A stretch of 6,143 nucleotides of DNA from Chitinophagaceae bacterium UBA2467 (GTDB lineage Bacteria; Bacteroidota; Bacteroidia; Chitinophagales; Chitinophagaceae), in contig DDPN01000117.1 of the NCBI GenBank assembly GCA_002342205.1, positions 1 to 6,143 on the forward strand, read 5' to 3'. Positions within the stretch are counted from its first letter, which is position 1. Every line of letters starts with the position of its first letter. The position numbers were made by a program, and so were the translations under genes. The notes below the pieces were generated by a model that was given only the letters and a program-made list of their open reading frames with translations, ran no database searches and had not been told where the DNA came from. This document shows, in pieces, positions 1 to 6,143 of this stretch.

Positions 1-782
1 ACGCTGATATTTTTCTGCATCATTTCCTGGTCTAATCCGGTCATGGTTATCGTTATGAACATTCCCCCTAAAAGTTGCTTCCAAAAATTGAACGGGCTAT
101 TGACATCCGTATTAATGATTTGATTGTACCCTTTCTCATTGATCAATTGCCAGGCTCCAGATAGATCAGTTCCAAGCGCCTTGACCAGAACAACTAAGCA
201 AGCAACCAATCCAATCAACATGCCGGAGGTTTGTAACGTATCTGTAAAGATGATTGTTCGAACGCCCCCTTCAAAAGTGTAGAGAAGTATGAGTGTCAAA
301 ATCACTAATGCCGTTGCTAGAAAAGGAATACCTAATTTATCCAAGATAAATAGTTGCAAAATATTAATCACCAGATAAAGCCTTGCAGTAGCACCTACTG
401 TTCGAGAGAGAATAAAAAAGAAAGCCCCCGCCTTGTGTGCATTCACCCCAAAGCGATTCTCCAAATAGGTATAGATGCTAGTCAGATTCATTCGATAATA
501 CAGAGGCAGGAGTATAAAAGCAACGACTACATATCCTAAAACGTAACCAATCACTAACTGGAAATAATTGAAATTAATATCGCCAACATTTCCTGGTACA
601 CTCACAAAAGTGACACCAGAAAGTGAGGTTCCTACCATCCCAAAGGCCACCAACATCCAATTACTATTGCGATTACCTATAAAAAATGAATCATTGTCTG
701 CATTTCGAGAGGTATACCAGGCTACTCCGAGCAAAAGCAGAAAATAACCGATCACAAATGAAAATAAAACTTGAGGCGACAT
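1..782 (-). CDS. Sodium:solute symporter (SSS family), N-terminal 260 residues, cut by left edge
   Basis: This is an inner-membrane transporter that would use the sodium gradient to import a small solute; the substrate cannot be told from sequence. The reading frame is open from an ATG at 782 to the window edge. I translated it by hand. It begins MSPQVLFSFVIGYF, a first membrane helix. Residues 33-42 read FFIGNRNSNW and residues 48-67 form the glycine- and serine-rich helix GMVGTSLSGVTFVSVPGNVG typical of the family. RTVGATARLYLV follows at about 127-138, the family signature EGGVRTIIFTDTLQ lies at 171-184, and GLDQEMMQKNIS at 249-260. SSS proteins usually have about 480-570 residues, so roughly half is missing. 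The ATG is the only sensible start, and no Shine-Dalgarno sequence is visible. The gene diverges from the LOG gene across a 69-bp spacer. Family assignment is firm; the specific substrate is unknown. Confidence 0.93.
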   Translation of the reverse strand, partial: MSPQVLFSFVIGYFLLLLGVAWYTSRNADNDSFFIGNRNSNWMLVAFGMVGTSLSGVTFVSVPGNVGDINFNYFQLVIGYVLGYVVVAFILLPLYYRMNLTSIYTYLENRFGVNAHKAGAFFFILSRTVGATARLYLVINILQLFILDKLGIPFLATALVILTLILLYTFEGGVRTIIFTDTLQTSGMLIGLVACLVVLVKALGTDLSGAWQLINEKGYNQIINTDVNSPFNFWKQLLGGMFITITMTGLDQEMMQKNIS

Positions 783-805
783 AGAATCAGCAGGTTGAAT
801 TGAAT

Positions 806-836
806 TTTGAAGATACCTAAAAAATTGTTCCCTTTG
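806..836 (+). promoter_or_regulatory. Possible Bacteroidota-type promoter for the LOG gene
   Basis: A TTTG at 806-809 is followed after 19 bases by TCCCTTTG at 829-836. This resembles the Bacteroidota sigma-factor pattern TTTG, 19-21 bases, TAnnTTTG, with one mismatch (C for A) in the downstream element. Transcription would then start near 843, giving a very short leader before the ATG at 852 and excluding the TTG at 807 as a start. Such short patterns arise easily by chance in AT-rich DNA, so this is a weak call. Confidence 0.25.
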
Positions 837-851
837 AGTCAATCAACACCT

Positions 852-1391
852 ATGGCTATTCGTTCTATCGCGATTTTTTGTGGCTCCCGCACTGGAAAAA
901 ATCCACTTTATTCCCAACACGCAACAGAAGTGGGTCGACTACTCGCTGCTAAACAATTAAAGATAGTTTACGGTGGAGGGAGTATTGGTCTCATGGGATT
1001 GGTGGCGGATGAAGCGATGAAAGGGGGTGGCTGGGTAACAGGCATTATCCCAAAACTATTGGTAGAATGGGAAGTGGAACACCGCGCTATAAGCGAATTG
1101 ATTGTTTGCGATGACATGCACCAGCGAAAACTAAAAATTTACAGCAAAGCAGACGCCGCTTTGATTTTGCCAGGTGGATTTGGCACACTAGATGAACTAT
1201 TTGAAATTGTAACCTGGAATCAACTCACCATTCACGATAAAGAAATTTTTATCTTAAATAGTAACGGATTTTATAATTCCCTTCTTGCACATATTGACCA
1301 ACTAAAAAAAGAAGGATTTATTGATGAACGAAATCTAGAAAAAATTCATTTCCTCAACACCCCGATAGAATTATTAACCTATTTGAGCTAG
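852..1391 (+). CDS. LOG family protein (TIGR00730 type, nucleoside 5'-monophosphate phosphoribohydrolase-like)
   Basis: This is a cytosolic Rossmann-fold enzyme of the Lonely Guy family. Characterised members remove ribose 5-phosphate from nucleoside monophosphates, including cytokinin precursors; many bacterial members have an unknown physiological substrate. Counting from the ATG at 852 the protein has 179 residues. It starts MAIRSIAIFCGSR, the usual first beta strand and phosphate loop. GGGSIGLMG lies at 41-49, MHQRK at 89-93 (the conserved Arg-Lys), and the family signature PGGFGTLDE at 107-115, which contains the catalytic glutamate. An in-frame TTG at 807 would add 15 residues rich in Lys, Pro and Ser that do not fit the family, and it leaves only 24 bp to the divergent symporter start, so I chose 852. 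No Shine-Dalgarno sequence is visible before either start. The gene ends 18 bp from the stop of the convergent dehydrogenase. The family is certain, the substrate is not. Confidence 0.93.
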   Translation: MAIRSIAIFCGSRTGKNPLYSQHATEVGRLLAAKQLKIVYGGGSIGLMGLVADEAMKGGGWVTGIIPKLLVEWEVEHRAISELIVCDDMHQRKLKIYSKADAALILPGGFGTLDELFEIVTWNQLTIHDKEIFILNSNGFYNSLLAHIDQLKKEGFIDERNLEKIHFLNTPIELLTYLS

Positions 1392-1409
1392 CAAGAATAG
1401 TAAAGCGTC

Positions 1410-2804
1410 CTAAATAACTTTTCCAGCATTTAGGATATTATTGGGATCAAATACTTTTTTGATCGAACGCATTAATTCAAGACTTTTTTCCTGGAACACA
1501 ATGGGCATAAATCCTTTTTGGATAAGACCAATTCCGTGCTCAGCACTAATGGTACCTCCCAGTTTATATACAATCTCAAAAAGCTCATTCAGGATTTTCT
1601 CAATGGTAGGATTTCCATAACTATTGGGCATTCCTTCTTTGCGCAGACGCACATGCAAATTACCATCGCCGGCATGCCCATAGCAAACCACATCCACCCC
1701 ATGTTTTTTACCTAGCGCTTTTAATTCGCGAATCAAAGCAGGCAATTCAGCGCGAGGCACAACAGTATCTTCTTCTATCGTATAACCCACTAATTTAACA
1801 GCCTCTGCCGCACGACGACGTAGTTTCCAGAGTCGATCTTTTTGGGTTGCATCTTCGGCAAAGTAGATTTCGCCAATGTCATATTGCGTCAATAAATTAC
1901 CAATCGCTTCCATGTCCCGCATCAAAACCTCTGGATCATTACCATCAACTTCGATAATCAAATGTGCAGCAGTATCGTCAGTGATTGGAACAGCGGTATT
2001 GTCTACCATTTCACTCACAATACGCAAGGCATCAATTTCCATTAACTCGAGCGCACTAGGTGTAAAACCTGCTCTGAAAATTGCGCTCACTGCTTCGCCA
2101 GCCTGTTCTAAATTTTTAAAAGGTACTAGCATCAACAGATCATGCGTAGGAAGCGGAATTAACTTCAACACAATTTTTGTAACTATTCCCAATGTTCCCT
2201 CGCTCCCCACTATTAACTGCGTTAAATTATAACCCGTCACATTTTTAATTACATTAGAACCAGTCCAAATAATCTCACCAGTTGGCAACACCACTTCTAA
2301 ATTCAACACATAATCTTTTACAACACCATACTTTACTGCTTTGGGACCACCACTATTTTCAGCAACGTTTCCTCCAATGAAACAAGATCCCCTGCTACTT
2401 GGATCGGGAGGATAGAATAACTTTTTTTCTTTCACAGCGTTTTGTAAAACCTCGGTAATAACACCTGGTTCGGTTGTTACTTGTAGATTACGCTCATCAA
2501 TAGTAAGAATCCGGTTTAATCGCTCGGTACTCAACAATACTCCACCCAAATGAGGTAAAGCACCCCCACTTAAACCGGTGCCAGCACCTCGAGGCGTAAC
2601 TGGAATTAAATCTTGATTACATAATTTCAAAATAGCACTAATCTCTTCGGGTGAACCTGGCTTAACAACCACTTCGGGCAGAAACCGAAGGTTCTCAGTT
2701 TCGTCATGCGAAAAACGCTCCAGCGTTTCAACATCAACATATACATGCTCCTCTCCTACAATTGATTTTAATTGCTCCAGGTGTTGCGAAGTGAGTGCTC
2801 CCAT
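1410..2804 (-). CDS. FAD-binding oxidoreductase, GlcD / D-2-hydroxyacid dehydrogenase type
   Basis: This 464-residue flavoenzyme belongs to the VAO/PCMH family that includes glycolate oxidase subunit GlcD, D-lactate dehydrogenases and D-2-hydroxyglutarate dehydrogenase. It would oxidise a D-2-hydroxyacid to the 2-oxoacid. The FAD-binding half spans about 40-215: the pyrophosphate loop PRGAGTGLSGGALP at 71-84, YPPDPSS at 131-137, GGNVAENSGGPKAVKYG at 144-160, and VGSEGTLGIVT at 199-209. The catalytic C-terminal half carries GHAGDGNLHV at 376-385 and SAEHGIG at 420-426, so His377, His384 and Glu422 match the metal ligands known in D-2-hydroxyglutarate dehydrogenase. It ends with FDPNNILNAGKV. 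Length fits a stand-alone GlcD; there is no iron-sulfur or CCG domain fused, and no GlcE or GlcF gene beside it. It lies 57 bp downstream of porP on the same strand, so read-through is possible, but a shared function is not evident. The exact substrate is undetermined. Confidence 0.93.
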   Translation of the reverse strand: MGALTSQHLEQLKSIVGEEHVYVDVETLERFSHDETENLRFLPEVVVKPGSPEEISAILKLCNQDLIPVTPRGAGTGLSGGALPHLGGVLLSTERLNRILTIDERNLQVTTEPGVITEVLQNAVKEKKLFYPPDPSSRGSCFIGGNVAENSGGPKAVKYGVVKDYVLNLEVVLPTGEIIWTGSNVIKNVTGYNLTQLIVGSEGTLGIVTKIVLKLIPLPTHDLLMLVPFKNLEQAGEAVSAIFRAGFTPSALELMEIDALRIVSEMVDNTAVPITDDTAAHLIIEVDGNDPEVLMRDMEAIGNLLTQYDIGEIYFAEDATQKDRLWKLRRRAAEAVKLVGYTIEEDTVVPRAELPALIRELKALGKKHGVDVVCYGHAGDGNLHVRLRKEGMPNSYGNPTIEKILNELFEIVYKLGGTISAEHGIGLIQKGFMPIVFQEKSLELMRSIKKVFDPNNILNAGKVI

Positions 2805-2833
2805 TTCGATAGAAAAGTTGGTTTCAGCTCAAA

Positions 2834-2858
2834 TTTCGGGATAAATACCCAGCCGAAA
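2834..2858 (-). terminator. Weak hairpin between porP and the dehydrogenase gene
   Basis: Four bases after the TGA stop of porP, a perfect 6-bp inverted repeat (TTTCGG at 2834-2839, CCGAAA at 2853-2858) encloses a 13-base loop. On the minus strand the second arm is followed by only TTT before the run breaks. It could be a weak terminator or attenuator for the cargo-porP transcript. The stem is short and half AT, so chance is also plausible. Confidence 0.22.
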
Positions 2859-2861
2859 AAG

Positions 2862-3893
2862 TCAGCGAAATGTGGGGCAAAGAGACTGCTGGCGGTTCCC
2901 CTGATAAGGGTTCAAAATACCTTGCTTTAAGATAGAGAACTCAAAGGCGCCTCTCCGATTGGTAAAGTTTTTTAGAGAGGATGAATTGACATCATAACTA
3001 AAATTAAATAGCAATTGACGAATACCAATTCCTACTTGAGGGATGAGTGATTCAGCCCACCTATAATAGGCACCAGCGGATAAGATATACTCACCATCTC
3101 CGGAAACATTGTATAATGCAGCGATGCCTGCTACCGCCTCCCAAGAACTTGCTTGCGTAGAAAAATAAAGATTAGGTTGTACAATCAGCTGCTCATTGAG
3201 CTTAAGGCTTGCATTCAAAAACCCATTATAGCGCACAGCAATTCGGTTATCAATACCAGTTGCATTTACCCAAAAACTCTCAACCGGCCTGTTTATGTGC
3301 ATCGCAGAAAATCCCGCGTTAAAATAAGTTTCTGGGTTGGGGAAGTAAGCATAATTCATTCCCACTTGAAGGTCCAGATAATTACTTTGGGTGGCTGCCA
3401 AAAGAGGCGCTTGTGCACTTTGATGCACATCAAAAAACTGTCCATTCCACTGACCGGGAAAAGTTAGATCAGCTGTATTAATTCGTTTATTAGCCCAGCC
3501 TGCATTAAATCCTAGGCTAATTAAACTACCATTATTGATCATTTGATGATAAGCCAATGATCCATAAAGTTTCGTAGAAGTTAAAACACTGGTGCCCGCT
3601 ACATCCCGCAATATCAATCCGCCTGCACCCAACCACCCTGTTTGGCTACTGTTTTGCAGTAATTGCCAATCACCATACACACTAGTAGTTTTATAAGGAA
3701 ATGCAGAAAGAGAGGCCCATTGGTTACGATAATTAACTCCTATCCGGTAGTCACCATCTGGAATAAAACCAGTATTAGCAGGATTAATTAATAAAGGAGT
3801 TTGCATGAACTGCGAAAAATGAAGATCCTGTGCGCTGCTGATTTGCAACGCAAGGATACAAAAGGTTACTATGGTCAGTACGTGTTTTCGCAT
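2862..3893 (-). CDS. Type IX secretion system membrane protein, PorP/SprF family
   Basis: This 343-residue protein is predicted to be an outer-membrane beta-barrel of the PorP/SprF family, which in Bacteroidota works with the type IX secretion system; SprF, for example, is needed to deliver the gliding adhesin SprB to the surface. Residues 1-21 are a signal peptide (MRKH, a hydrophobic stretch, then a probable cut after SSA). The mature start carries the family signature DLHFSQFMQTPLLINPANTG, followed by DYRIGVNYRNQW. Alternating beta strands rich in Gly, Asn and aromatics fill the rest. The C-terminus shows the family's FSYDVNSSSLKNFTNRRGAFEFS and ends CPTFR. The ATG at 3893 lies three bases after the TAA of the upstream cargo gene, so the two are surely cotranscribed and perhaps translationally coupled. 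Such paralogues usually sit beside type B T9SS cargo genes. This is probably a dedicated cargo partner rather than the core PorP, since no other core secretion gene is nearby. Confidence 0.94.
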   Translation of the reverse strand: MRKHVLTIVTFCILALQISSAQDLHFSQFMQTPLLINPANTGFIPDGDYRIGVNYRNQWASLSAFPYKTTSVYGDWQLLQNSSQTGWLGAGGLILRDVAGTSVLTSTKLYGSLAYHQMINNGSLISLGFNAGWANKRINTADLTFPGQWNGQFFDVHQSAQAPLLAATQSNYLDLQVGMNYAYFPNPETYFNAGFSAMHINRPVESFWVNATGIDNRIAVRYNGFLNASLKLNEQLIVQPNLYFSTQASSWEAVAGIAALYNVSGDGEYILSAGAYYRWAESLIPQVGIGIRQLLFNFSYDVNSSSLKNFTNRRGAFEFSILKQGILNPYQGNRQQSLCPTFR

Positions 3894-3896
3894 CTC

Positions 3897-6143
3897 TTAT
3901 CGTATCAACGTAATATCTCCCTTTTTAGTCAACATACGTCCGTCAAAAAATTCAACCGCTAACGTGTACATATAAACATCCATAGGTTGTAATACACCTT
4001 TGAACTTTCCATCCCACCCAAACTTTGCATCAGTCGTTTCAAAAACTTTTTGACCCCACCGATTCCATATCTCCCATTTCAACTTTACAATCCCAAACCC
4101 TTTTACTTGTATAACACTATTTATATCTCCGCTTTGCGGCGTAAAGGCATTAGGGACATCCACCAATGGGTTTATACTAGCTTCTACACTTTTACAAATA
4201 GTGCGTGGACAATCGAGTTGATTATAGGCCGTCAAACACACTTGAAATGTACCAGATGACTTGTATTGATGAACAGTGGGTACCCGTGATGTAGTTAGTA
4301 TACTATCGCCATCACCAAAATTCCATTTGAAGCGAATCGCATCAGAGCTGGACAGATTAGTAAAAGTGTGTGGAGTATTTGGTTGAATGACCACCGGTGT
4401 AAAACTAAAGTTTGATATCGGAGCATCTAATACCTGAATGGTAAATCGGGCAGTGTCGCGGAAATTACAGGTATTAGGATTGTTGGCTATTAAGGTGACT
4501 GTGTAGGTACCTGGTAGTGTATAGGTATGAGTGGGAGAAGACTGTGTGGAAGTATTTCCATCCCCAAAAATCCAATTATAGCTCTGTCCTGCCACTGAAG
4601 TATTAGAGAATACAGCGTCGTATGGAGCACAGCCTATGGAGCTAGTTGTAAAACCTGCTTTTACATTTTCAGCAATGGTTAATGGAATTTTTAAAGAATC
4701 TGGCGCGTTACAATAGGTAGTATCAATCAGGTAGAGCGTCACCTGATAAGTACCTGGTGCACTATAGGTATGAAACACAGAATTTGTTCCTGCGGAGACA
4801 GGTGCACTGCCATCTCCAAAGTTCCATCGGAATGAAGTATTCTGAAAAGGATATGCAGCTAATGTTGTAGACAGGTTATCAAAGCGATAATTGAGCGATG
4901 TACAAGGCAATAATTTAACAGGATTGAAATCGAGTGTTGCTTCAATATTTCCTACACGAATTTGAACATACGAAGTATCACGTCCATTACATGAACTGGG
5001 ATCAATTGCAATTAGCATAACGCGATAAGTGCCTACAGCTGCATAGGTGTGCGAATTAGTAGGCGCAGCAGTGGTGGCTCTTGGAGAGCCATCGCCAAAA
5101 TCCCACTCATAACTCTGCGCATTACCAACCGTATCTCGAAATGCAACTGTCAAGGGAACACATCCTAAGGTATCCCCTACCACATTGTTAATACTGGAAC
5201 GAATCGCACTTTGTACACCTGCTAAATTCATGGCAATTTTCACCATCGTCAAACTACAACCTGCACCGCTGGAATTATTAGTCGTAGACCAAGCACCCGC
5301 TGTAACTGGGTAATTAGGGCGAGGAGAATTTCCAATTGAGCAATTACCGCAAATAGCCTGGTAAATAGCTCCACTTCGATCGAAGCGACTGGTTCCACCA
5401 TCAACGTGGTCATTCCCGTTGTTAACAGAGTTATCCTCTCCAAAGAAGCTACCAAATAATTGACCAGATGCATCCTTTTTCAAAACGAAAAAATAAAAGT
5501 CTTTACCATCCGTATTTGATTTAAACGCATCAGGTGTCAATGGTAAGCCTGCTGTGCCTGCACTAGTAAATCCTGAACCAAAACCAGTCCCACCCCATCC
5601 CGACATATACACATTTTCACATCGATCCACCAGAAAGGCAACTGGTGAAATATTTGGAATGGCTGCGCCAGAGCCAAATGCAGTGGAGTAAACAAATGCA
5701 GAAAGATCAGGCTGAAGTTTAGCAATAAACTGCTTCCCTGAAGGATTATTAAAAACAGCATTCTGTATAGGCCAATTGCCGGTGGTTTGACCCATTACAT
5801 AGGGAAACCCATTAACATCAAACTGCACTCCAAACACCTGATCAATGCCTGAGGTGCCCAGGTAAGTAGTTTTGATGCGTTGCGTTCCATCAGGCTTGAT
5901 AATAGTTAAATATCCATCTATGGTTCCGCTCAATGAAGAGCTTAACACTGTACCTGACTGAGATGAAGGGATTAGATTAGGACTTTCGGTTCCTCCCCCC
6001 ATGTAAATATTACCATTGCTGGGATTCACAGAGATTACATATCCTGCATCATTACCAGTTCCTCCAAAAAAACTTGCAAACTGAAGCGTACTTAGATTAT
6101 TGGAGAACTTTAGTAAAACAGCATCTTGTAAGCCTCCTCCAAA
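3897..6143 (-). CDS. Large T9SS surface protein: propeller-like repeats, four PKD domains, type B C-terminal sorting domain; cut by right edge
   Basis: At least 748 residues of a secreted, probably surface-anchored protein are visible; the N-terminus with its signal peptide lies beyond the window. Residues 1 to about 300 hold at least four beta-propeller-like (SBBP-style) repeats. A linker with NDHVDGGTSRFD (about 244-255) and several cysteines (175, 265, 268, 296) follows. Four PKD domains come next, marked by WDFGDG at 347-352, WNFGDG at 440-445, WIFGDG at 524-529 and WNFGDG at 607-612, each followed by a PGTY- or SGTF-type turn. Residues 663-748 are a gliding-motility-associated (type B, CHU_C-like) sorting domain, with VPNAFTP at its start and IWNRWGQKVFE and GWDGKFKG inside. 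A GTG at 6029 could be mistaken for a start, but the frame stays open to the edge and encodes a further repeat. Binding target is unknown; adhesion or a role in motility is inferred from the architecture. Confidence 0.93.
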   Translation of the reverse strand, partial: FGGGLQDAVLLKFSNNLSTLQFASFFGGTGNDAGYVISVNPSNGNIYMGGGTESPNLIPSSQSGTVLSSSLSGTIDGYLTIIKPDGTQRIKTTYLGTSGIDQVFGVQFDVNGFPYVMGQTTGNWPIQNAVFNNPSGKQFIAKLQPDLSAFVYSTAFGSGAAIPNISPVAFLVDRCENVYMSGWGGTGFGSGFTSAGTAGLPLTPDAFKSNTDGKDFYFFVLKKDASGQLFGSFFGEDNSVNNGNDHVDGGTSRFDRSGAIYQAICGNCSIGNSPRPNYPVTAGAWSTTNNSSGAGCSLTMVKIAMNLAGVQSAIRSSINNVVGDTLGCVPLTVAFRDTVGNAQSYEWDFGDGSPRATTAAPTNSHTYAAVGTYRVMLIAIDPSSCNGRDTSYVQIRVGNIEATLDFNPVKLLPCTSLNYRFDNLSTTLAAYPFQNTSFRWNFGDGSAPVSAGTNSVFHTYSAPGTYQVTLYLIDTTYCNAPDSLKIPLTIAENVKAGFTTSSIGCAPYDAVFSNTSVAGQSYNWIFGDGNTSTQSSPTHTYTLPGTYTVTLIANNPNTCNFRDTARFTIQVLDAPISNFSFTPVVIQPNTPHTFTNLSSSDAIRFKWNFGDGDSILTTSRVPTVHQYKSSGTFQVCLTAYNQLDCPRTICKSVEASINPLVDVPNAFTPQSGDINSVIQVKGFGIVKLKWEIWNRWGQKVFETTDAKFGWDGKFKGVLQPMDVYMYTLAVEFFDGRMLTKKGDITLIR
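3900..4157 (-). other. Type B T9SS C-terminal sorting domain (gliding motility-associated, TIGR04131-like) of the cargo gene
   Basis: These 86 codons encode the last domain of the cargo protein. It opens with VPNAFTPQSGDIN, then has the strand VKLKWEIWNRWGQKVFE, the turn GWDGKFKG, and closes with a YMYTLAVEF strand and KKGDITLIR. This matches the pattern of type B T9SS signals, in which VPNxFTPNxDGxND, xIYNRWGxxVFE, WDGxxxG and a final KGxxTLxR recur. The usual DGxND is reduced to GDIN. Known type B cargos generally depend on a PorP/SprF partner, which fits the next gene. Confidence 0.88.
4182..5177 (-). repeat. Four tandem PKD domains within the cargo gene
   Basis: Four immunoglobulin-like PKD units of about 75-90 residues follow one another without linkers. 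The W-x-FGDG cores are encoded at 5088-5105, 4809-4826, 4557-4574 and 4308-4325. Units 1-3 end with a C-N-x-x-D motif, and each also has a cysteine near its start, about 54-64 residues earlier. Unit 4 keeps the late cysteine but lacks the early one. The repeats have diverged at the DNA level, so recent duplication or slippage is unlikely. PKD domains usually act as extracellular spacers or binding modules. Confidence 0.9.
5244..6143 (-). repeat. Beta-propeller-like (SBBP-style) repeats within the cargo gene
   Basis: At least four units recur with the pattern D-[AGF]-x-hydrophobic-K-x-D/N-x3-Q/L-x3-T/S-x-[FY]-x-G followed by D-x2-G-x2-Y-x-G. They begin near visible residues 7 (DAVLLKF), 76 (DGYLTIIK), 137 (KQFIAKL) and 215 (DFYFFVLK). 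The first residues in the window, FGGGLQ, look like the end of a preceding unit. A final strand at about 296-308 (CSLTMVKIAMNLAG) could close the propeller. The number of blades cannot be settled because the 5' end is missing. Confidence 0.68.

Noticed and set aside
354..539. 61-codon plus-strand open frame near the left edge
   Set aside because: It lies antisense to the sodium:solute symporter frame, which carries clear family motifs over the whole interval.
1518..1715. 65-codon plus-strand open frame opposite the dehydrogenase gene
   Set aside because: It is antisense to the conserved catalytic region (GHAGDGNLHV, SAEHGIG), whose conservation explains the open frame; no start signal or domain is seen.
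1876..2232. 118-codon open frame on the plus strand opposite the dehydrogenase gene
   Set aside because: It lies wholly antisense to a gene with strong family motifs, and its translation is Ser/Ile/Thr-rich without any recognisable domain.
3153..3467. 104-codon plus-strand open frame opposite porP
   Set aside because: It is antisense to a clear PorP/SprF gene, and its basic, low-complexity product has no recognisable features.
4050..4259. 69-codon plus-strand open frame opposite the sorting domain
   Set aside because: It is antisense to the sorting domain and the end of PKD unit 4 of the cargo gene, with no supporting features.
4182..5177. PKD region as a possible DNA-level tandem repeat or recombination hotspot
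   Set aside because: The units share protein motifs but have strongly diverged nucleotide sequences, with only short similar patches around the GTY turns.
5249..5761. Two 74-codon minus-strand frames (5249-5473 and 5537-5761)
   Set aside because: They are alternative frames inside the large cargo gene; their hydrophobic look reflects reading Gly/Ser/Thr-rich codons out of frame.
1..6143. Defence system, mobile element, CRISPR array, tRNA or other novel locus
   Set aside because: All long frames belong to recognisable families, gaps are 3-69 bp, and I saw no regular repeats, terminal inverted repeats, tRNA-like folds, integrase or toxin-antitoxin pair.

Overview
This window looks like an ordinary chromosomal segment of a Bacteroidota bacterium. 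The evidence is a PorP/SprF outer-membrane protein of the type IX secretion system (T9SS), a large surface protein with PKD repeats and a gliding-motility-type (type B) C-terminal sorting domain, and start codons without clear Shine-Dalgarno sequences. The style of the propeller/PKD protein suggests Chitinophagaceae or relatives, but that is an inference. I found no RNA gene, CRISPR array, insertion sequence, integrase or phage gene, and no clearly new system.

Layout, left to right. Bases 1-782 (minus) hold the N-terminal 260 residues of a sodium:solute symporter whose C-terminus lies beyond the left edge. A 69-bp divergent spacer follows. Bases 852-1391 (plus) encode a LOG-family nucleotide-processing enzyme, the only plus-strand gene. 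It converges, with 18 bp between stop codons, on a GlcD-type FAD-dependent 2-hydroxyacid dehydrogenase (1410-2804, minus). After a 57-bp gap come PorP/SprF (2862-3893, minus) and then, three bases away, a very large T9SS cargo protein (3897-6143, minus) whose N-terminus lies beyond the right edge. Every stretch between genes is under 100 bp.

The clearest functional unit is the cargo-PorP/SprF pair. The cargo gene is transcribed first and its stop codon almost touches the porP start, the layout of a cargo made together with its own outer-membrane partner. The cargo reads as beta-propeller-like repeats, a cysteine-containing linker, four PKD domains and an 86-residue sorting domain. The dehydrogenase, LOG enzyme and symporter look like unrelated housekeeping or metabolic genes that happen to be neighbours.

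Two genes are cut by the window edges. The cargo gene must not be started at the GTG at 6029, because the same frame stays open and keeps the repeat pattern to the edge. The LOG gene is better started at the ATG at 852 than at the in-frame TTG at 807.
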